The position numbers and the translations under genes are program-made. The notes under the pieces are model-generated. The model had not been told where the DNA came from. It was given only the letters and a program-made list of their open reading frames with translations, and ran no database searches. A stretch of 42,720 nucleotides of DNA from Pontibacillus yanchengensis Y32 (GTDB lineage: Bacteria > Bacillota > Bacilli > Bacillales > BH030062): contig NZ_AVBF01000036.1 in the NCBI RefSeq assembly GCF_000770635.1, positions 1-42,720 on the forward strand, read 5' to 3'. Positions 32,917 to 41,669 of the stretch are shown in pieces (position 1 is the first letter of the stretch; each line of letters starts with the position of its first letter).

Positions 32917-33498
32917 ATGGACATGCATGCCAAAAAAGTAATTGTTGTTACAGATGGAGATGAATATGCTCGGAAGGTACTTCTTTCCTTGTCGGAAACT
33001 TTAGGCGGCACCTGTTTAGCCCATCTTTCCGCTAATCCAACTACGGCTTCTGAACATGAGATACTTGCTTCTATAAAATCTGCTAAAAGTGAACCAGTTT
33101 ATGTTTTGTTTGATGATGCTGGTATTCCTGGTATAGGGCCAGGAGAGAAACTATTAGAGCAAATAGCAACTAACGAGTCCGTTCAAATTATTGGTGCAAT
33201 CGCTGTCGCATCTCATACAAAATTTAGAGAATGGTCTCGTTTTGATTTCGCTATTGATGGTGACGGGGAATTAGTTCCTTTTGGTGTTGATAAAGAAGGA
33301 ATACCTGAAATGGAAGTGGGGAGGATAAGCGGGGATACGGTTTACTGTTTGGACCAATTATCAATCCCTACCATCGTTGCCATTGGTGATATAGGGAAGA
33401 TGAGAGGTAAAGATGATATAAAAAAAGGGGCCCCCATTACGAGAAAAGCAATTGAGTTAATTCTGGAAAGGGCTGAGGAAAATGAAATCTCAGAGTGA
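32917..33498 (+). CDS. spoVAEA: Stage V sporulation protein AEA
   Basis: This 193-residue soluble protein begins KKVIVVTDGDEYARKVLL and contains VYVLFDDAGIPGIGPGEK, the hallmark of SpoVAEA, a component found in most Bacillus spoVA operons and absent from clostridia. Its precise role in dipicolinate movement is unclear. An ATG at 32,923 is an alternative start with better distance to AAAGGGG. It overlaps spoVAF by 17 bp. Confidence 0.92.
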   Translation: MDMHAKKVIVVTDGDEYARKVLLSLSETLGGTCLAHLSANPTTASEHEILASIKSAKSEPVYVLFDDAGIPGIGPGEKLLEQIATNESVQIIGAIAVASHTKFREWSRFDFAIDGDGELVPFGVDKEGIPEMEVGRISGDTVYCLDQLSIPTIVAIGDIGKMRGKDDIKKGAPITRKAIELILERAEENEISE

Positions 33499-34948
33499 TA
33501 CTCCCATCTTTAAAAATCTAAAAGATACCGAAAAATTCATGAAGGAACATGCTGGTGTAGGTGTTTCTTTTGACTTGGGTTTTCGAAAAATAATTATATT
33601 CGAACGCGAAGTTGATATATTTTACTTAACAGGGTTATGTGATACGGAATACATCATAGAAATAATGGAAAAGTTGGTTGAGATCAATGATGTAGAGAGA
33701 CATAACCGCTCTAAATTGGTTTCTATCATAGAAAACAGGCTTGTTCATCAACAAGTTCGAAAAGCTACTTCCATGAATGATGCCATTACTCAAATGCTTT
33801 CGGGCTTAATTGTTATCTTTATTGATGGAAGCACAGATGCCTTCATCGTTGATGTTCGTTCCTATCCAGGTCGCTCTCCAAGTGAACCGGATACAGAAAA
33901 AGTAGTACGTGGTAGTCGAGACGGATATACAGAGAACATAATTGAAAACACTGCTCTTACAAGACGACGAGTACGAGATGAACGTTTACGGCATGAAATT
34001 TTTCAAGTTGGAGAACGCTCTAAGACAGATATATGTATATCCTATTTAAAAGATGTTGCAGACCCTGGTTTAATTGATCTAATCAAACATGAAATAAAAC
34101 AAATTGATACAGATGGTCTTTCCATGGCTGATAAAACGGTCGAAGAATTTATCGTAAAACAAGGAAAGATTCCTTTTCCATTAGTACGGTACACAGAAAG
34201 GCCAGATGTTGCTTCAGCCCACCTTTTTGAAGGCCACGTGTTAATCATGGTGGATACAAGTCCAAGTATGATTATAACACCTACAACGTTCTTTCATCAT
34301 GTACAACATGCAGAGGAGTATCGACAAACACCAATTGTCGGTTCGTTTGTTCGATGGATCCGTTATTTTGGAATTTTTGCGTCCCTATTTCTTTTGCCAT
34401 TATGGATGTTGTTTGTTATGGATCCAACGCTACTACCAGCTAACCTACAGTATATTGGACCTCAAGATGAAAGCAATGTGCCGGTTATCATACAATTAAT
34501 CTTAGCTGATATAGGTATAGAGTTTTTAAGGATTGCTGCGATTCATACCCCAACACCACTTTCAACTGCTATGGGATTAATAGCAGCGGTGTTAATCGGT
34601 CAAATTGCGATTGATGTGGGATTGTTTATTCCTGAAGTTATTTTATACGTTTCCGTTGCGGCAATTGGTTCCTTTTCTACACCTAGTTATGAACTTAGTG
34701 TTGCAAATAAAATTAGTCGACTATTGTTGATCACCATTACTGCGCTCTTTGGAGTAAAAGGATTTATGATTGGATGTACACTTTATATCCTAATGTTAAC
34801 TAGAACAAATTCATTAAATACTCCATACTTTTGGCCGTTTATACCATTTAATTTCATGGCATTGATGCAAATATTATTTAGAGTATCAGTACCGTTATCG
34901 AAGAAACGACCAAGTATCGTTCACCCTCGAAACGATTACCGCAAATAG
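33482..34948 (+). CDS. spoVAF: Stage V sporulation protein AF, GerA-type
   Basis: This 488-residue protein is homologous to the A subunits of germinant receptors. It has an N-terminal soluble domain (about 1-290, with NDAITQMLSGLIVIFIDGS and RGSRDGYTENIIENTALTRR) and a C-terminal membrane domain of about five helices (about 295-475). In B. subtilis SpoVAF works with FigP in an ion channel that amplifies germination; that is recalled knowledge. It starts inside spoVAEA and ends the operon. Confidence 0.95.
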   Translation: MKSQSDTPIFKNLKDTEKFMKEHAGVGVSFDLGFRKIIIFEREVDIFYLTGLCDTEYIIEIMEKLVEINDVERHNRSKLVSIIENRLVHQQVRKATSMNDAITQMLSGLIVIFIDGSTDAFIVDVRSYPGRSPSEPDTEKVVRGSRDGYTENIIENTALTRRRVRDERLRHEIFQVGERSKTDICISYLKDVADPGLIDLIKHEIKQIDTDGLSMADKTVEEFIVKQGKIPFPLVRYTERPDVASAHLFEGHVLIMVDTSPSMIITPTTFFHHVQHAEEYRQTPIVGSFVRWIRYFGIFASLFLLPLWMLFVMDPTLLPANLQYIGPQDESNVPVIIQLILADIGIEFLRIAAIHTPTPLSTAMGLIAAVLIGQIAIDVGLFIPEVILYVSVAAIGSFSTPSYELSVANKISRLLLITITALFGVKGFMIGCTLYILMLTRTNSLNTPYFWPFIPFNFMALMQILFRVSVPLSKKRPSIVHPRNDYRK

Positions 34949-35016
34949 GTAATTCCATATTGAATAAAAACGCATGGTATGATAAATTGATTTTAATCTT
35001 TCAGTGCGTAAAAGGA

Positions 35017-35045
35017 AAGAAGGCAGGAGGACTGCCTTCTTTTTG
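35017..35045 (+). terminator. Terminator of the spoVA operon
   Basis: AAGAAGGCAG pairs with CTGCCTTCTT around GAGGA and is followed by T residues, 68 bp past the spoVAF stop codon. Confidence 0.9.
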
Positions 35046-35119
35046 TAGTATAAACGTGTTTCTTTATATAATATAGAGAGAATAATGTAGATTAGATCGT
35101 TTAATGGGAGTGGGTAAGC

Positions 35120-36421
35120 ATGAATCGAACAGAAAGCAATGAACTAGGGCATCTAACTATAGCGGGTGTTGATGCTGTAGATTTAGCTAATACATATGGG
35201 ACACCTCTTTTTGTCTATGATGTAGAACAAATAAGAAAGAACGCTCAAAGCTTCGTTCAAACATTTAAGGAGTTAGGTGTTCAAGCACAAGTGGCGTATG
35301 CCTCAAAAGCTTTCTCTTCCGTAGCTATGCTGCAAGTTGCTCAACAAGAAGGCTTAAGCCTAGATGTGGTATCACAAGGAGAAATGCATACTGCCATCCA
35401 GGCAGAATTTCCTAAGGAACGCATACACCTACACGGAAATAATAAAAGTATGGATGAGCTAGAAATGGCTATAAAGGAAGGCATTGGATGTATCGTAGTA
35501 GATAACTTCCTTGAGATTGAATTACTAAAAGAGTTGTTAACCAAATATGAGCAACAAATGGATGTGCTACTTCGTGTTACACCTGGTATTGAAGCGCATA
35601 CCCATGATTATATTCTTACTGGTCAAGAAGATTCCAAATTTGGGTTTGATCTTTGGAATGGTCAAGCTGAACAAGCATTATTACAGTTGCAAGCAAGTGA
35701 TCGTATTCATGTAAAAGGACTTCATTGTCATATCGGATCGCAAATCTTTGAGACGCATGGTTTTATTATGGCGGTAAAAAAGCTGTTTGAAGCATTGGGG
35801 AACTGGAAAGAAAAGCACGGATATACTCCAGACGTTCTAAATCTTGGCGGAGGATTTGGTATAAAATATACGGACGAAGATGAACCATTACCACTTACAA
35901 CATATGTGAAAGAGCTAGTAAAGGAAGTGAAGTCGCAATCAATGGAGTATGGCTTCACACTGCCTGAGATTTGGATAGAGCCTGGTCGAGCAATTGTTGG
36001 AGATGCAGGTGTTACCCTATATACTGTGGGTGCGATTAAACATATCCCAGATGTGCGAACGTATGTATCGGTAGATGGTGGGATGACGGACAACCTTCGA
36101 CCTGCTTTATATCACGCTAGATATGAAGCTGCTGTTGCGAATAAGATGGATGCACCCATACACCAAACTGTATCTATTGCTGGAAAGTGCTGTGAATCTG
36201 GAGATATGTTAATATGGGATGTAGACGTTCCAGCTATAGAAAGCGGAGATGTATTGGCTACCTTTAGTACAGGTGCCTATGGATATTCAATGAGTAATCA
36301 CTATAACCGATTTCCGAAATCCGCTGTAGTATTCGTAGAAGATGGTCATCATCAACTAGTTATACAACGTGAATCATACCAAGAGGTGACTAGACTCGAT
36401 CTATCCTATGAACGTCCCTAG
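35120..36421 (+). CDS. lysA: Diaminopimelate decarboxylase LysA
   Basis: This 433-residue PLP enzyme converts meso-diaminopimelate to lysine, the last step of lysine synthesis. The PLP-binding lysine is Lys63 in AYASKAFSS. Other landmarks are HCHIGSQI, the phosphate loop [18 protein letters not shown], the cross-dimer CCESGD and the C-terminal [12 protein letters not shown]. It lies directly after spoVA, as in B. subtilis. GGGAGTGGG precedes the ATG. ppiB starts 19 bp after its stop, so co-transcription is likely. Confidence 0.96.
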   Translation: MNRTESNELGHLTIAGVDAVDLANTYGTPLFVYDVEQIRKNAQSFVQTFKELGVQAQVAYASKAFSSVAMLQVAQQEGLSLDVVSQGEMHTAIQAEFPKERIHLHGNNKSMDELEMAIKEGIGCIVVDNFLEIELLKELLTKYEQQMDVLLRVTPGIEAHTHDYILTGQEDSKFGFDLWNGQAEQALLQLQASDRIHVKGLHCHIGSQIFETHGFIMAVKKLFEALGNWKEKHGYTPDVLNLGGGFGIKYTDEDEPLPLTTYVKELVKEVKSQSMEYGFTLPEIWIEPGRAIVGDAGVTLYTVGAIKHIPDVRTYVSVDGGMTDNLRPALYHARYEAAVANKMDAPIHQTVSIAGKCCESGDMLIWDVDVPAIESGDVLATFSTGAYGYSMSNHYNRFPKSAVVFVEDGHHQLVIQRESYQEVTRLDLSYERP

Positions 36422-36440
36422 TAAAGAGGAGGAAATAACT

Positions 36441-36875
36441 ATGAAAAAAGGAACAATAGAGTTCGAAAATGGAGAAAAAATTGTTTTTGATTTGTATGAG
36501 GAAGCTGCACCAGGTACAGTTGAGAATTTTGAGAAACTAGCTAATTCTGGTTTCTATAATGGATTATCTTTTCACCGTGTAATACCTGATTTTGTTATTC
36601 AGGGAGGCTGCCCAGAAGGGTCAGGTCGTGGTGGACCTGGTTACACTATAAAATGTGAAACAGAAGGAAATCCACATAAGCATCAACGAGGTGCCTTATC
36701 TATGGCGCATGCTGGTAAGGATACTGGTGGAAGCCAGTTCTTTATTGCTCATTCTCCTCAACCACATCTTGACGGAAGACATACCGTTTTTGGTCAGGTA
36801 ACAGAAGGCTTAGACATTATTGACCGCGTTCGCGTCGGCGATGTTATGAATAAAGTCACGGTAGCAGAAGAGTAG
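36441..36875 (+). CDS. ppiB: Peptidyl-prolyl cis-trans isomerase B
   Basis: This 144-residue cytosolic cyclophilin accelerates proline isomerisation during folding. Active-site segments include [13 protein letters not shown], the GSGRGGPGY loop, SQFFIAH and [11 protein letters not shown]. The start at 36,441 has GAGGAGG 8 nt upstream; the open frame extends 11 codons back over the lysA end. The stop codon lies within a terminator hairpin. Confidence 0.95.
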   Translation: MKKGTIEFENGEKIVFDLYEEAAPGTVENFEKLANSGFYNGLSFHRVIPDFVIQGGCPEGSGRGGPGYTIKCETEGNPHKHQRGALSMAHAGKDTGGSQFFIAHSPQPHLDGRHTVFGQVTEGLDIIDRVRVGDVMNKVTVAEE

Positions 36876-36903
36876 AGTAAGTCATTGTGACTTACTCTTT
36901 TTC
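36874..36903 (+). terminator. Terminator of lysA-ppiB
   Basis: AGAGTAAGTCA pairs perfectly with TGACTTACTCT around three bases and is followed by five T residues; it includes the last bases of ppiB. Confidence 0.92.
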
Positions 36904-36992
36904 TTTGCATTCTCAAGGGATTAATGCTTTTATGAAAAGAAATCCCAAGCTACATACCTAGGACTTGATTTTATATGTGGAAGGAGAGAAGC

Positions 36993-37454
36993 ATGGATTT
37001 TTTTGTATTACTCTTATTTGTCATTGCTCCTCTAAGCTTGTTCTTACATGAGTTAGCACATGGAATTGTTGCTTATTTCTTTCAATCTAGTTATATATAC
37101 ATCCAACTTGGTTTAGGTCCAAGTTTATGGGAGCGCAAACAAGGTGTTTTTACCATTACTATTAATTTGTTTATCTTCTTAGGAGCTTTAGCAGCTTATG
37201 AGCGTGATCCTGAACATACTCTGTCTGAACGTGCTATTATATCTGGGGCAGGGCCACTTATTAATGCCCTACTTGTACTTCTTGGTTATTTAATGTTTTA
37301 TGTTGTCGAACATCCATATCTCTCACTATTTATTGCATTCAATCTATGGCTTACAACAATGAACTTGATTCCGTTTAAGTTTGCTAAAAAAAAATCAGAC
37401 GGCTATGTAATAGCTGAAGCTTTATGGAAACGAATTTTCTCTTCTTACAGGTAA
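36993..37454 (+). CDS. Small M50-type (site-2 protease family) membrane metalloprotease
   Basis: The 153-residue membrane protein has the zinc motif HELAH at residues 19-23 in its first helix, a GAGPLINALL helix near 90 and a NLIPFKFAKKKSDGY segment near 130 that supplies the distal Asp. This is the minimal core of site-2 proteases, which cut substrates within the membrane. No PDZ or CBS domain is present and the substrate is unknown. AAGGAGAG precedes ATG 36,993; the open frame extends six codons upstream. It lies between ppiB and ribT and appears transcribed alone. Confidence 0.8.
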   Translation: MDFFVLLLFVIAPLSLFLHELAHGIVAYFFQSSYIYIQLGLGPSLWERKQGVFTITINLFIFLGALAAYERDPEHTLSERAIISGAGPLINALLVLLGYLMFYVVEHPYLSLFIAFNLWLTTMNLIPFKFAKKKSDGYVIAEALWKRIFSSYR

Positions 37455-37489
37455 CCTTTTCTACTCATTTTGAGATAGGATAAAAGGGC

Positions 37490-37517
37490 TTGCATTATGT
37501 GTAAATGTCGTTATAAT
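37490..37517 (+). promoter_or_regulatory. Sigma-A promoter before the small membrane ORF
   Basis: TTGCAT and TATAAT are spaced by 16 bp, 12 bp before the ATG at 37,530. The leader would be very short but includes GGGAGGAG. Confidence 0.5.
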
Positions 37518-37529
37518 AAGGGAGGAGTG

Positions 37530-37628
37530 ATGAGGGTGAAGAAGAAAAACTGGATACTCTTTCTCATACTCTTAAGTATAAGTATGACGTGGGGAATTCT
37601 GTACTGGATATTCTTTGTCATTGAATAG
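37530..37628 (+). CDS. Small membrane ORF, 32 aa, possibly truncated
   Basis: This frame starts MRVKKKNWILFLILLSISM: a basic N-terminus and one membrane helix (about residues 8-30), ending at TAG. A promoter and GGGAGGAG precede it; a GTG two codons later is an alternative start. Immediately after the TAG the same frame stays open for 41 more codons, so this could be the first part of a longer, broken gene. I do not recognise a family. Confidence 0.45.
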   Translation: MRVKKKNWILFLILLSISMTWGILYWIFFVIE

Positions 37629-37810
37629 GAAGACACTGAAGAGTATAATCTAGTTTATAAAACGACTCGTAAAGTACAGTTGGTACCTCTTATTTTTGGT
37701 AAGGTTGTTACGTTATTAATAGCGAGAATTAAGAAAAAAAGCTCTTCTGGTTAATGGCTGCAGTTGCCATTATTTTTCTGCTCTCCATGATAGGGAAGTT
37801 TTTTTCATAG
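37629..37810 (+). other. Possible degraded coding stretch before ribT
   Basis: In frame with the preceding small ORF, 41 codons read EDTEEYNLVYKTTRK and end IARIKKKSSSG before TAA. After a run of seven A residues (37,734-37,740) a different frame reads KKLFWLMAAVAIIFLL and ends at TAG 37,808, a hydrophobic helix. One stop codon and one shift at the A run would therefore join three pieces into a protein of about 90 residues with a helix at each end. This may be a decayed gene, sequencing error at a homopolymer, or coincidence. Confidence 0.3.
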
Positions 37811-38182
<372 letters not shown>

Positions 38183-38202
38183 ATGAAATGTACTATAATA
38201 AA

Positions 38203-38237
38203 GCCAGCTCCTATCCGATAGGAACTGGCATTTTTTT
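38203..38237. terminator. Terminator between ribT and ypuF
   Basis: GCCAGCTCCTATC pairs with GATAGGAACTGGC with one mismatch and is followed by seven T residues on the plus strand. The minus strand has a weaker T-containing tail, so it may also serve the convergent ypuF. Confidence 0.88.
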
Positions 38238-38254
38238 CACCTTAGACTAAATGA

Positions 38255-38779
38255 TTATGATCGGTTTTCTTCTCTTTTTTGTAATTGACGCTTCCGTTCT
38301 TCAATTACATCAGAACGATCTCTCTGTGAATGACGATGGATAAGCTCTGTATCCTCAAGGGGACTTGGTGCTCCATAGGTACAACCTAACTCGGTGCATC
38401 GCTCGTGCACAGCAGATAAAAGATGTTCATCTTTAATGGGGAGATTCATACTTTCATATGGTTTGTCTAATTCAAGTTTGTGCATAAGGTTTTCGAGGAA
38501 CTCCTTCATTTTGTGTTGGTCTAACCCATATTTATCAAGGAGATTCTGTTTCTTAAGAAGAATGGTTTGAGCTTTCTGAGCTGTACGCATTGCCCCTTTA
38601 TGATTGTTTCGGCGATAATGATACATTGCTACAGCCAACTGAATCAGGCCTACCCAGACAGCCTGTCTATCTAAAGGGGTTTCTTCCTTCCATCTATCCT
38701 CTAAAAGTTCATGACATTCGAAATAATCTCTTGTTCCATGAAAATGTGCAAGGTAGTCCACATAGGCTTGATCATACAT
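38255..38779 (-). CDS. ypuF: YpuF, DUF309 protein
   Basis: This 174-residue soluble protein carries the DUF309 signature FECHELLEDRWKEE at residues 20-33, where the His and the acidic residues are conserved. Its first 90 residues are predicted helical. Residues about 120-174 are charged and lower in complexity, with RHSQRDRSDVIEERKRQLQ. B. subtilis YpuF is in the same place, next to ribT. Function is unknown. GGGAG lies 9 nt before the ATG. It is opposite in strand to ribT and scpA. Confidence 0.88.
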   Translation of the reverse strand: MYDQAYVDYLAHFHGTRDYFECHELLEDRWKEETPLDRQAVWVGLIQLAVAMYHYRRNNHKGAMRTAQKAQTILLKKQNLLDKYGLDQHKMKEFLENLMHKLELDKPYESMNLPIKDEHLLSAVHERCTELGCTYGAPSPLEDTELIHRHSQRDRSDVIEERKRQLQKREENRS

Positions 38780-38863
38780 AAAAAAAAGCTCCCTTTACTA
38801 AAGTACATTTGATAGAATCATTTTATAGTTTATCATACATAGGCAAAGAACCGTCAAAATAAA

Positions 38864-38892
38864 ATGCGCGTTAAGCAAAGCTTAACGCGCAT
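38864..38892 (-). terminator. Terminator of the yjcZ-type gene
   Basis: ATGCGCGTTAAGC pairs perfectly with GCTTAACGCGCAT around a 3-nt loop. On the minus strand it is followed by TTTATTTTG. Confidence 0.85.
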
Positions 38893-38900
38893 GGTGTTAC

Positions 38901-38990
38901 TTAGTATAACCAGCTTGCACCTACGATAATCAAAAGAATAAACAATACAACGATTAGCGCGAATCCGCCACCATAACCGTATCCACTCAT
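38901..38990 (-). CDS. YjcZ-family sporulation peptide, 29 aa
   Basis: The peptide starts [20 protein letters not shown] and ends GASWLY: a glycine/tyrosine-rich head, then one membrane helix. This is the YjcZ family found in many copies in Bacillaceae and associated with spores or biofilms by annotation; the molecular role is unknown. AAAGGAGG lies 9 nt before the ATG. It has its own terminator just downstream. Confidence 0.88.
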   Translation of the reverse strand: MSGYGYGGGFALIVVLFILLIIVGASWLY

Positions 38991-39126
38991 CTTTGAATTC
39001 CTCCTTTTTTCTGTTAACGGATAAATGTTTTTTTGATAACATTTATCTTACGGTATTACCATATGAGGGAAACGTCATATGTGTATGGGCGTTTCCACTA
39101 ATAAAGTGATTTTTTTATTCTAAGTA

Positions 39127-39167
39127 GATAAAACTGTTTTATCATAAGAGGTGTAAAACGGTATAAT
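39127..39167 (+). promoter_or_regulatory. scpA promoter with overlapping palindrome
   Basis: TTATCA (39,139-39,144) and TATAAT (39,162-39,167) are spaced by 17 bp, ending 31 bp before scpA. GATAAAACTGTTTTATC (39,127-39,143) is a perfect palindrome about one base and overlaps the -35, suggesting an operator. No regulator is known to me for scpA at such a site. Confidence 0.45.
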
Positions 39168-39198
39168 TCGCTAGAAAGAAGCTAGAAAGGAAAGGCAT

Positions 39199-39942
39199 AT
39201 GAACCAAAGTTATACGGTTAAAATTGACGCCTTTGAAGGTCCCTTGGATCTGTTGCTTCATTTAATCAACCATTATGAAATCGATATTTATGACATACCA
39301 GTAGCCGAAATTACTGAACAGTACATGGCATATATCCATACAATGCAACAATTAGAATTAGATATAGCTAGTGAATATTTAGTAATGGCTGCGACATTGA
39401 TTGCCATAAAAAGTCAAATGCTTTTACCTAATCAAGAGCTAGAGGTTGAAGATGAAGAATATGAGGAAGAAGATCCAAGAGAAGAATTAATGCGGCGTTT
39501 AATTGAGTACCGAAAATATAAGGAAGCGGCACAAGAACTTAAAGATAAAGAAGAGGAAGCAAACCAGATTTATACAAGACCTCCTCAACAAATAGAAACC
39601 GAGGATAAAGAAGCAAAACCTGTTATGACCCAAGGTGATATCACAATCTATGATATGATTGGCGCCATGCAAAAGCTACTCAACAAAAAGAAATGGGAGC
39701 AACCACTAGAGACGAGAGTACAACGTCAAGAAATCCCAATACAAGAGCGTATGGATGAGGTAATGTCACAAATAAAGAGTACTCCTCATGGTCTTCGATT
39801 TTTTGACTTGTTTCCTCAACCCACAAGGTCTCATATTGTGGTAACGTTCATTGCTATTTTGGAACTAATGAAAAATAGAGAAATTTTATGTGAACAGTCT
39901 AAACATTTTGAAGAACTAGTTGTATATAAATTGGAGGAGTAA
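39199..39942 (+). CDS. scpA: Segregation and condensation protein ScpA
   Basis: This 247-residue kleisin bridges the two heads of the SMC dimer and recruits ScpB for chromosome organisation and segregation. The N-terminal helix that binds the SMC neck contains FEGPLDLLLHLI at residues 12-23. A long acidic linker (EVEDEEYEEEDPREE) follows at about 81-95. The C-terminal winged helix contacts the SMC head. GAAAGGAAAGG precedes the ATG. scpB starts one base after its stop. Confidence 0.96.
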   Translation: MNQSYTVKIDAFEGPLDLLLHLINHYEIDIYDIPVAEITEQYMAYIHTMQQLELDIASEYLVMAATLIAIKSQMLLPNQELEVEDEEYEEEDPREELMRRLIEYRKYKEAAQELKDKEEEANQIYTRPPQQIETEDKEAKPVMTQGDITIYDMIGAMQKLLNKKKWEQPLETRVQRQEIPIQERMDEVMSQIKSTPHGLRFFDLFPQPTRSHIVVTFIAILELMKNREILCEQSKHFEELVVYKLEE

Positions 39943-39943
39943 T

Positions 39944-40543
39944 ATGGACACACAGCAATATAAAGCAATTGCTGAAGGTTTGTTATTTGTTTCCGGGGAT
40001 GAAGGAATGACTCAAAAACAGCTTGCAGAAGTGATGGAAATAGAGATGGAAACGGTTCAGTTGGTATTAGATGAGTTGAAACAAGACTATGAACAAGATA
40101 GTCGAGGCATAACGATTATGCAATCGAAAGCCTATTATCATTTAACCACAAAGCCTAAACATGCAGCCTATTATCAACGACTAATCGATTCTCCTCATGC
40201 TTCTAGACTATCCCAGGCTGCTTTAGAAACGTTGGCTATTGTAGCGTATAACCAGCCTATTACTCGAACGGAGATAGAAGAAGTTCGAGGCGTGAAAAGT
40301 GATGGACCTGTACAAACTTTATTAAATCGGTCTCTAGTAGAAGAAAGAGGTCGAAAAGAGGGGTTAGGTCGTGCTATTTTATATGGGACAACTACTGACT
40401 TCCTGACATATTTCGGATTGACCTCATTAGAGGAGCTTCCTCCCCTACCAGAAGGACAAGAAAATGAAGATGTGGAAGATGAAGCAGATCTCTTCTTTGA
40501 ATCATTTCAAGAAAATGTAGATTCTGACAAAGAACCTTTCTAA
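39944..40543 (+). CDS. scpB: Segregation and condensation protein ScpB
   Basis: This 199-residue protein with two winged-helix domains dimerises on the ScpA linker. The conserved core reads ETLAIVAYNQPITRTEIEEV at about residues 97-116. The acidic C-terminus (EDVEDEADLFFESFQEN) is unstructured and typical. TTGGAGGAG lies 5 nt before ATG 39,944; the open frame reaches eight codons back into scpA. It forms a coupled pair with scpA. Confidence 0.96.
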   Translation: MDTQQYKAIAEGLLFVSGDEGMTQKQLAEVMEIEMETVQLVLDELKQDYEQDSRGITIMQSKAYYHLTTKPKHAAYYQRLIDSPHASRLSQAALETLAIVAYNQPITRTEIEEVRGVKSDGPVQTLLNRSLVEERGRKEGLGRAILYGTTTDFLTYFGLTSLEELPPLPEGQENEDVEDEADLFFESFQENVDSDKEPF

Positions 40544-40613
40544 ATAAAGGATTTTTTCACTTCGGGAAGAATAAGTATGTACAAAGTTTGTCATGAATAG
40601 GGGGAATGATTGA

Positions 40614-41027
40614 ATGCAAATTATTGCATGTAACGGAATTGAATTAGAGAAAGAAAAACCAAATTCACCAGAAGACTTTTTTAATCAATCGGAGATAACG
40701 TATGTAGATAAAGGAAAAGAACATTCGCTTCGTATATTATATGTCCGATATTTTGAAACGAATCTATCTACATTAACACCATTTGAAACAGACCCTATTC
40801 TAACTTTAGAGCATGCTACTTTTTACTTGAGGGATATTGTAGCTTTAGTCGCACTTATTAAATATCCTGAATACAAAAATAGAAATCGAGTTTACATTAA
40901 TCAAGAAGAAGATTTTAATGCCCTTTTTGAAGGTATTCATTGGGATAACCTTAAAAGCGTTTGTGTGACGCTATCGGAAGGGAATCGATTTGATTTAGAA
41001 TCTACATTAGAATTTATTCAAGGATAA
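40614..41027 (+). CDS. Unrecognised 137-aa soluble protein between scpB and ypuI
   Basis: No family is recognised. The protein is acidic, has no signal peptide or membrane helix, and seems of mixed alpha/beta composition. Notable segments are CNGIELEKEKPNSPEDFF at the start, SLRILYVRYFETN and a C-terminal VCVTLSEGNRFDLESTLEF. AGGGGGAATG precedes the ATG at good spacing. In B. subtilis scpB is followed directly by ypuI as I recall, so this appears to be an inserted or lineage-specific gene. Codon use looks like its neighbours. Confidence 0.75.
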   Translation: MQIIACNGIELEKEKPNSPEDFFNQSEITYVDKGKEHSLRILYVRYFETNLSTLTPFETDPILTLEHATFYLRDIVALVALIKYPEYKNRNRVYINQEEDFNALFEGIHWDNLKSVCVTLSEGNRFDLESTLEFIQG

Positions 41028-41104
41028 ATTGTGCAAAAACCCTGTATTTTTCTGTGAAAAGCCATATAATAATAGTAATATGAAACCCTTTGGGAGGTTT
41101 AATG

Positions 41105-41611
41105 ATGAATGACCAATTGGTTCTCACTCAATTGGAGGAAGTAAGAGATGTGATGGATACTTCTCTCCGAAAAATTAGTGATTTCCTTAATCAATATTCT
41201 ATTCAACAATTGCTGAAGGAAGAGGGCAGTCATAACAAAGGTTATTACGCTTTATTGTTAAAATCTTTAAGACGATTAGAGGTCTTTTGTGATGAAGCTT
41301 ATGAGAAAGTGCAACGCCTTTTGAATTCCCAATCTTTTCATAGACCTGCCGCGGAGAAAACGTTATATGGGATCTATCACCAATGTATTATGGAATTTTT
41401 CTCTCCGAAGAGTGATGCATGGAGAGAGGATAGTAGAGCAGCTTATACAGGTAAGAATGCGATAACATATTTCCATCAACCACCATATATATTAAGAAAA
41501 TTAATGAACGAATTAGAAGGTGGTTTTCAACAAATTAGAGAAGCTTTAGCGTTCTATGAAGCAGACTATTTTAATCAAAAGAATGATAAGAACAAACGCT
41601 CCTCATCTTAG
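41105..41611 (+). CDS. ypuI: YpuI, DUF3907 protein
   Basis: This 168-residue helical protein is of the DUF3907/YpuI type. It has NKGYYALLLKSLRRLEVFCDE near residues 41-61 and GIYHQCIMEFFSPKSDAWREDSRAAYTG near 90-117. Function is unknown; location after scpAB is conserved in bacilli. Two ATG codons follow GGGAGG; 41,105 has 7-nt spacing and is preferred. The stop codon lies inside a terminator stem. Confidence 0.85.
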   Translation: MNDQLVLTQLEEVRDVMDTSLRKISDFLNQYSIQQLLKEEGSHNKGYYALLLKSLRRLEVFCDEAYEKVQRLLNSQSFHRPAAEKTLYGIYHQCIMEFFSPKSDAWREDSRAAYTGKNAITYFHQPPYILRKLMNELEGGFQQIREALAFYEADYFNQKNDKNKRSSS

Positions 41612-41624
41612 ATGAGGAGCGTTT
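41594..41624. terminator. Terminator of ypuI
   Basis: AACGCTCCTCATC pairs perfectly with GATGAGGAGCGTT around three bases, with a short T tract on both strands. It overlaps the last codons of ypuI. Confidence 0.88.
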
Positions 41625-41669
41625 TCACTTTTAGTGGGCGATGGGCATACGATAGGGCGAGGTGATGGT

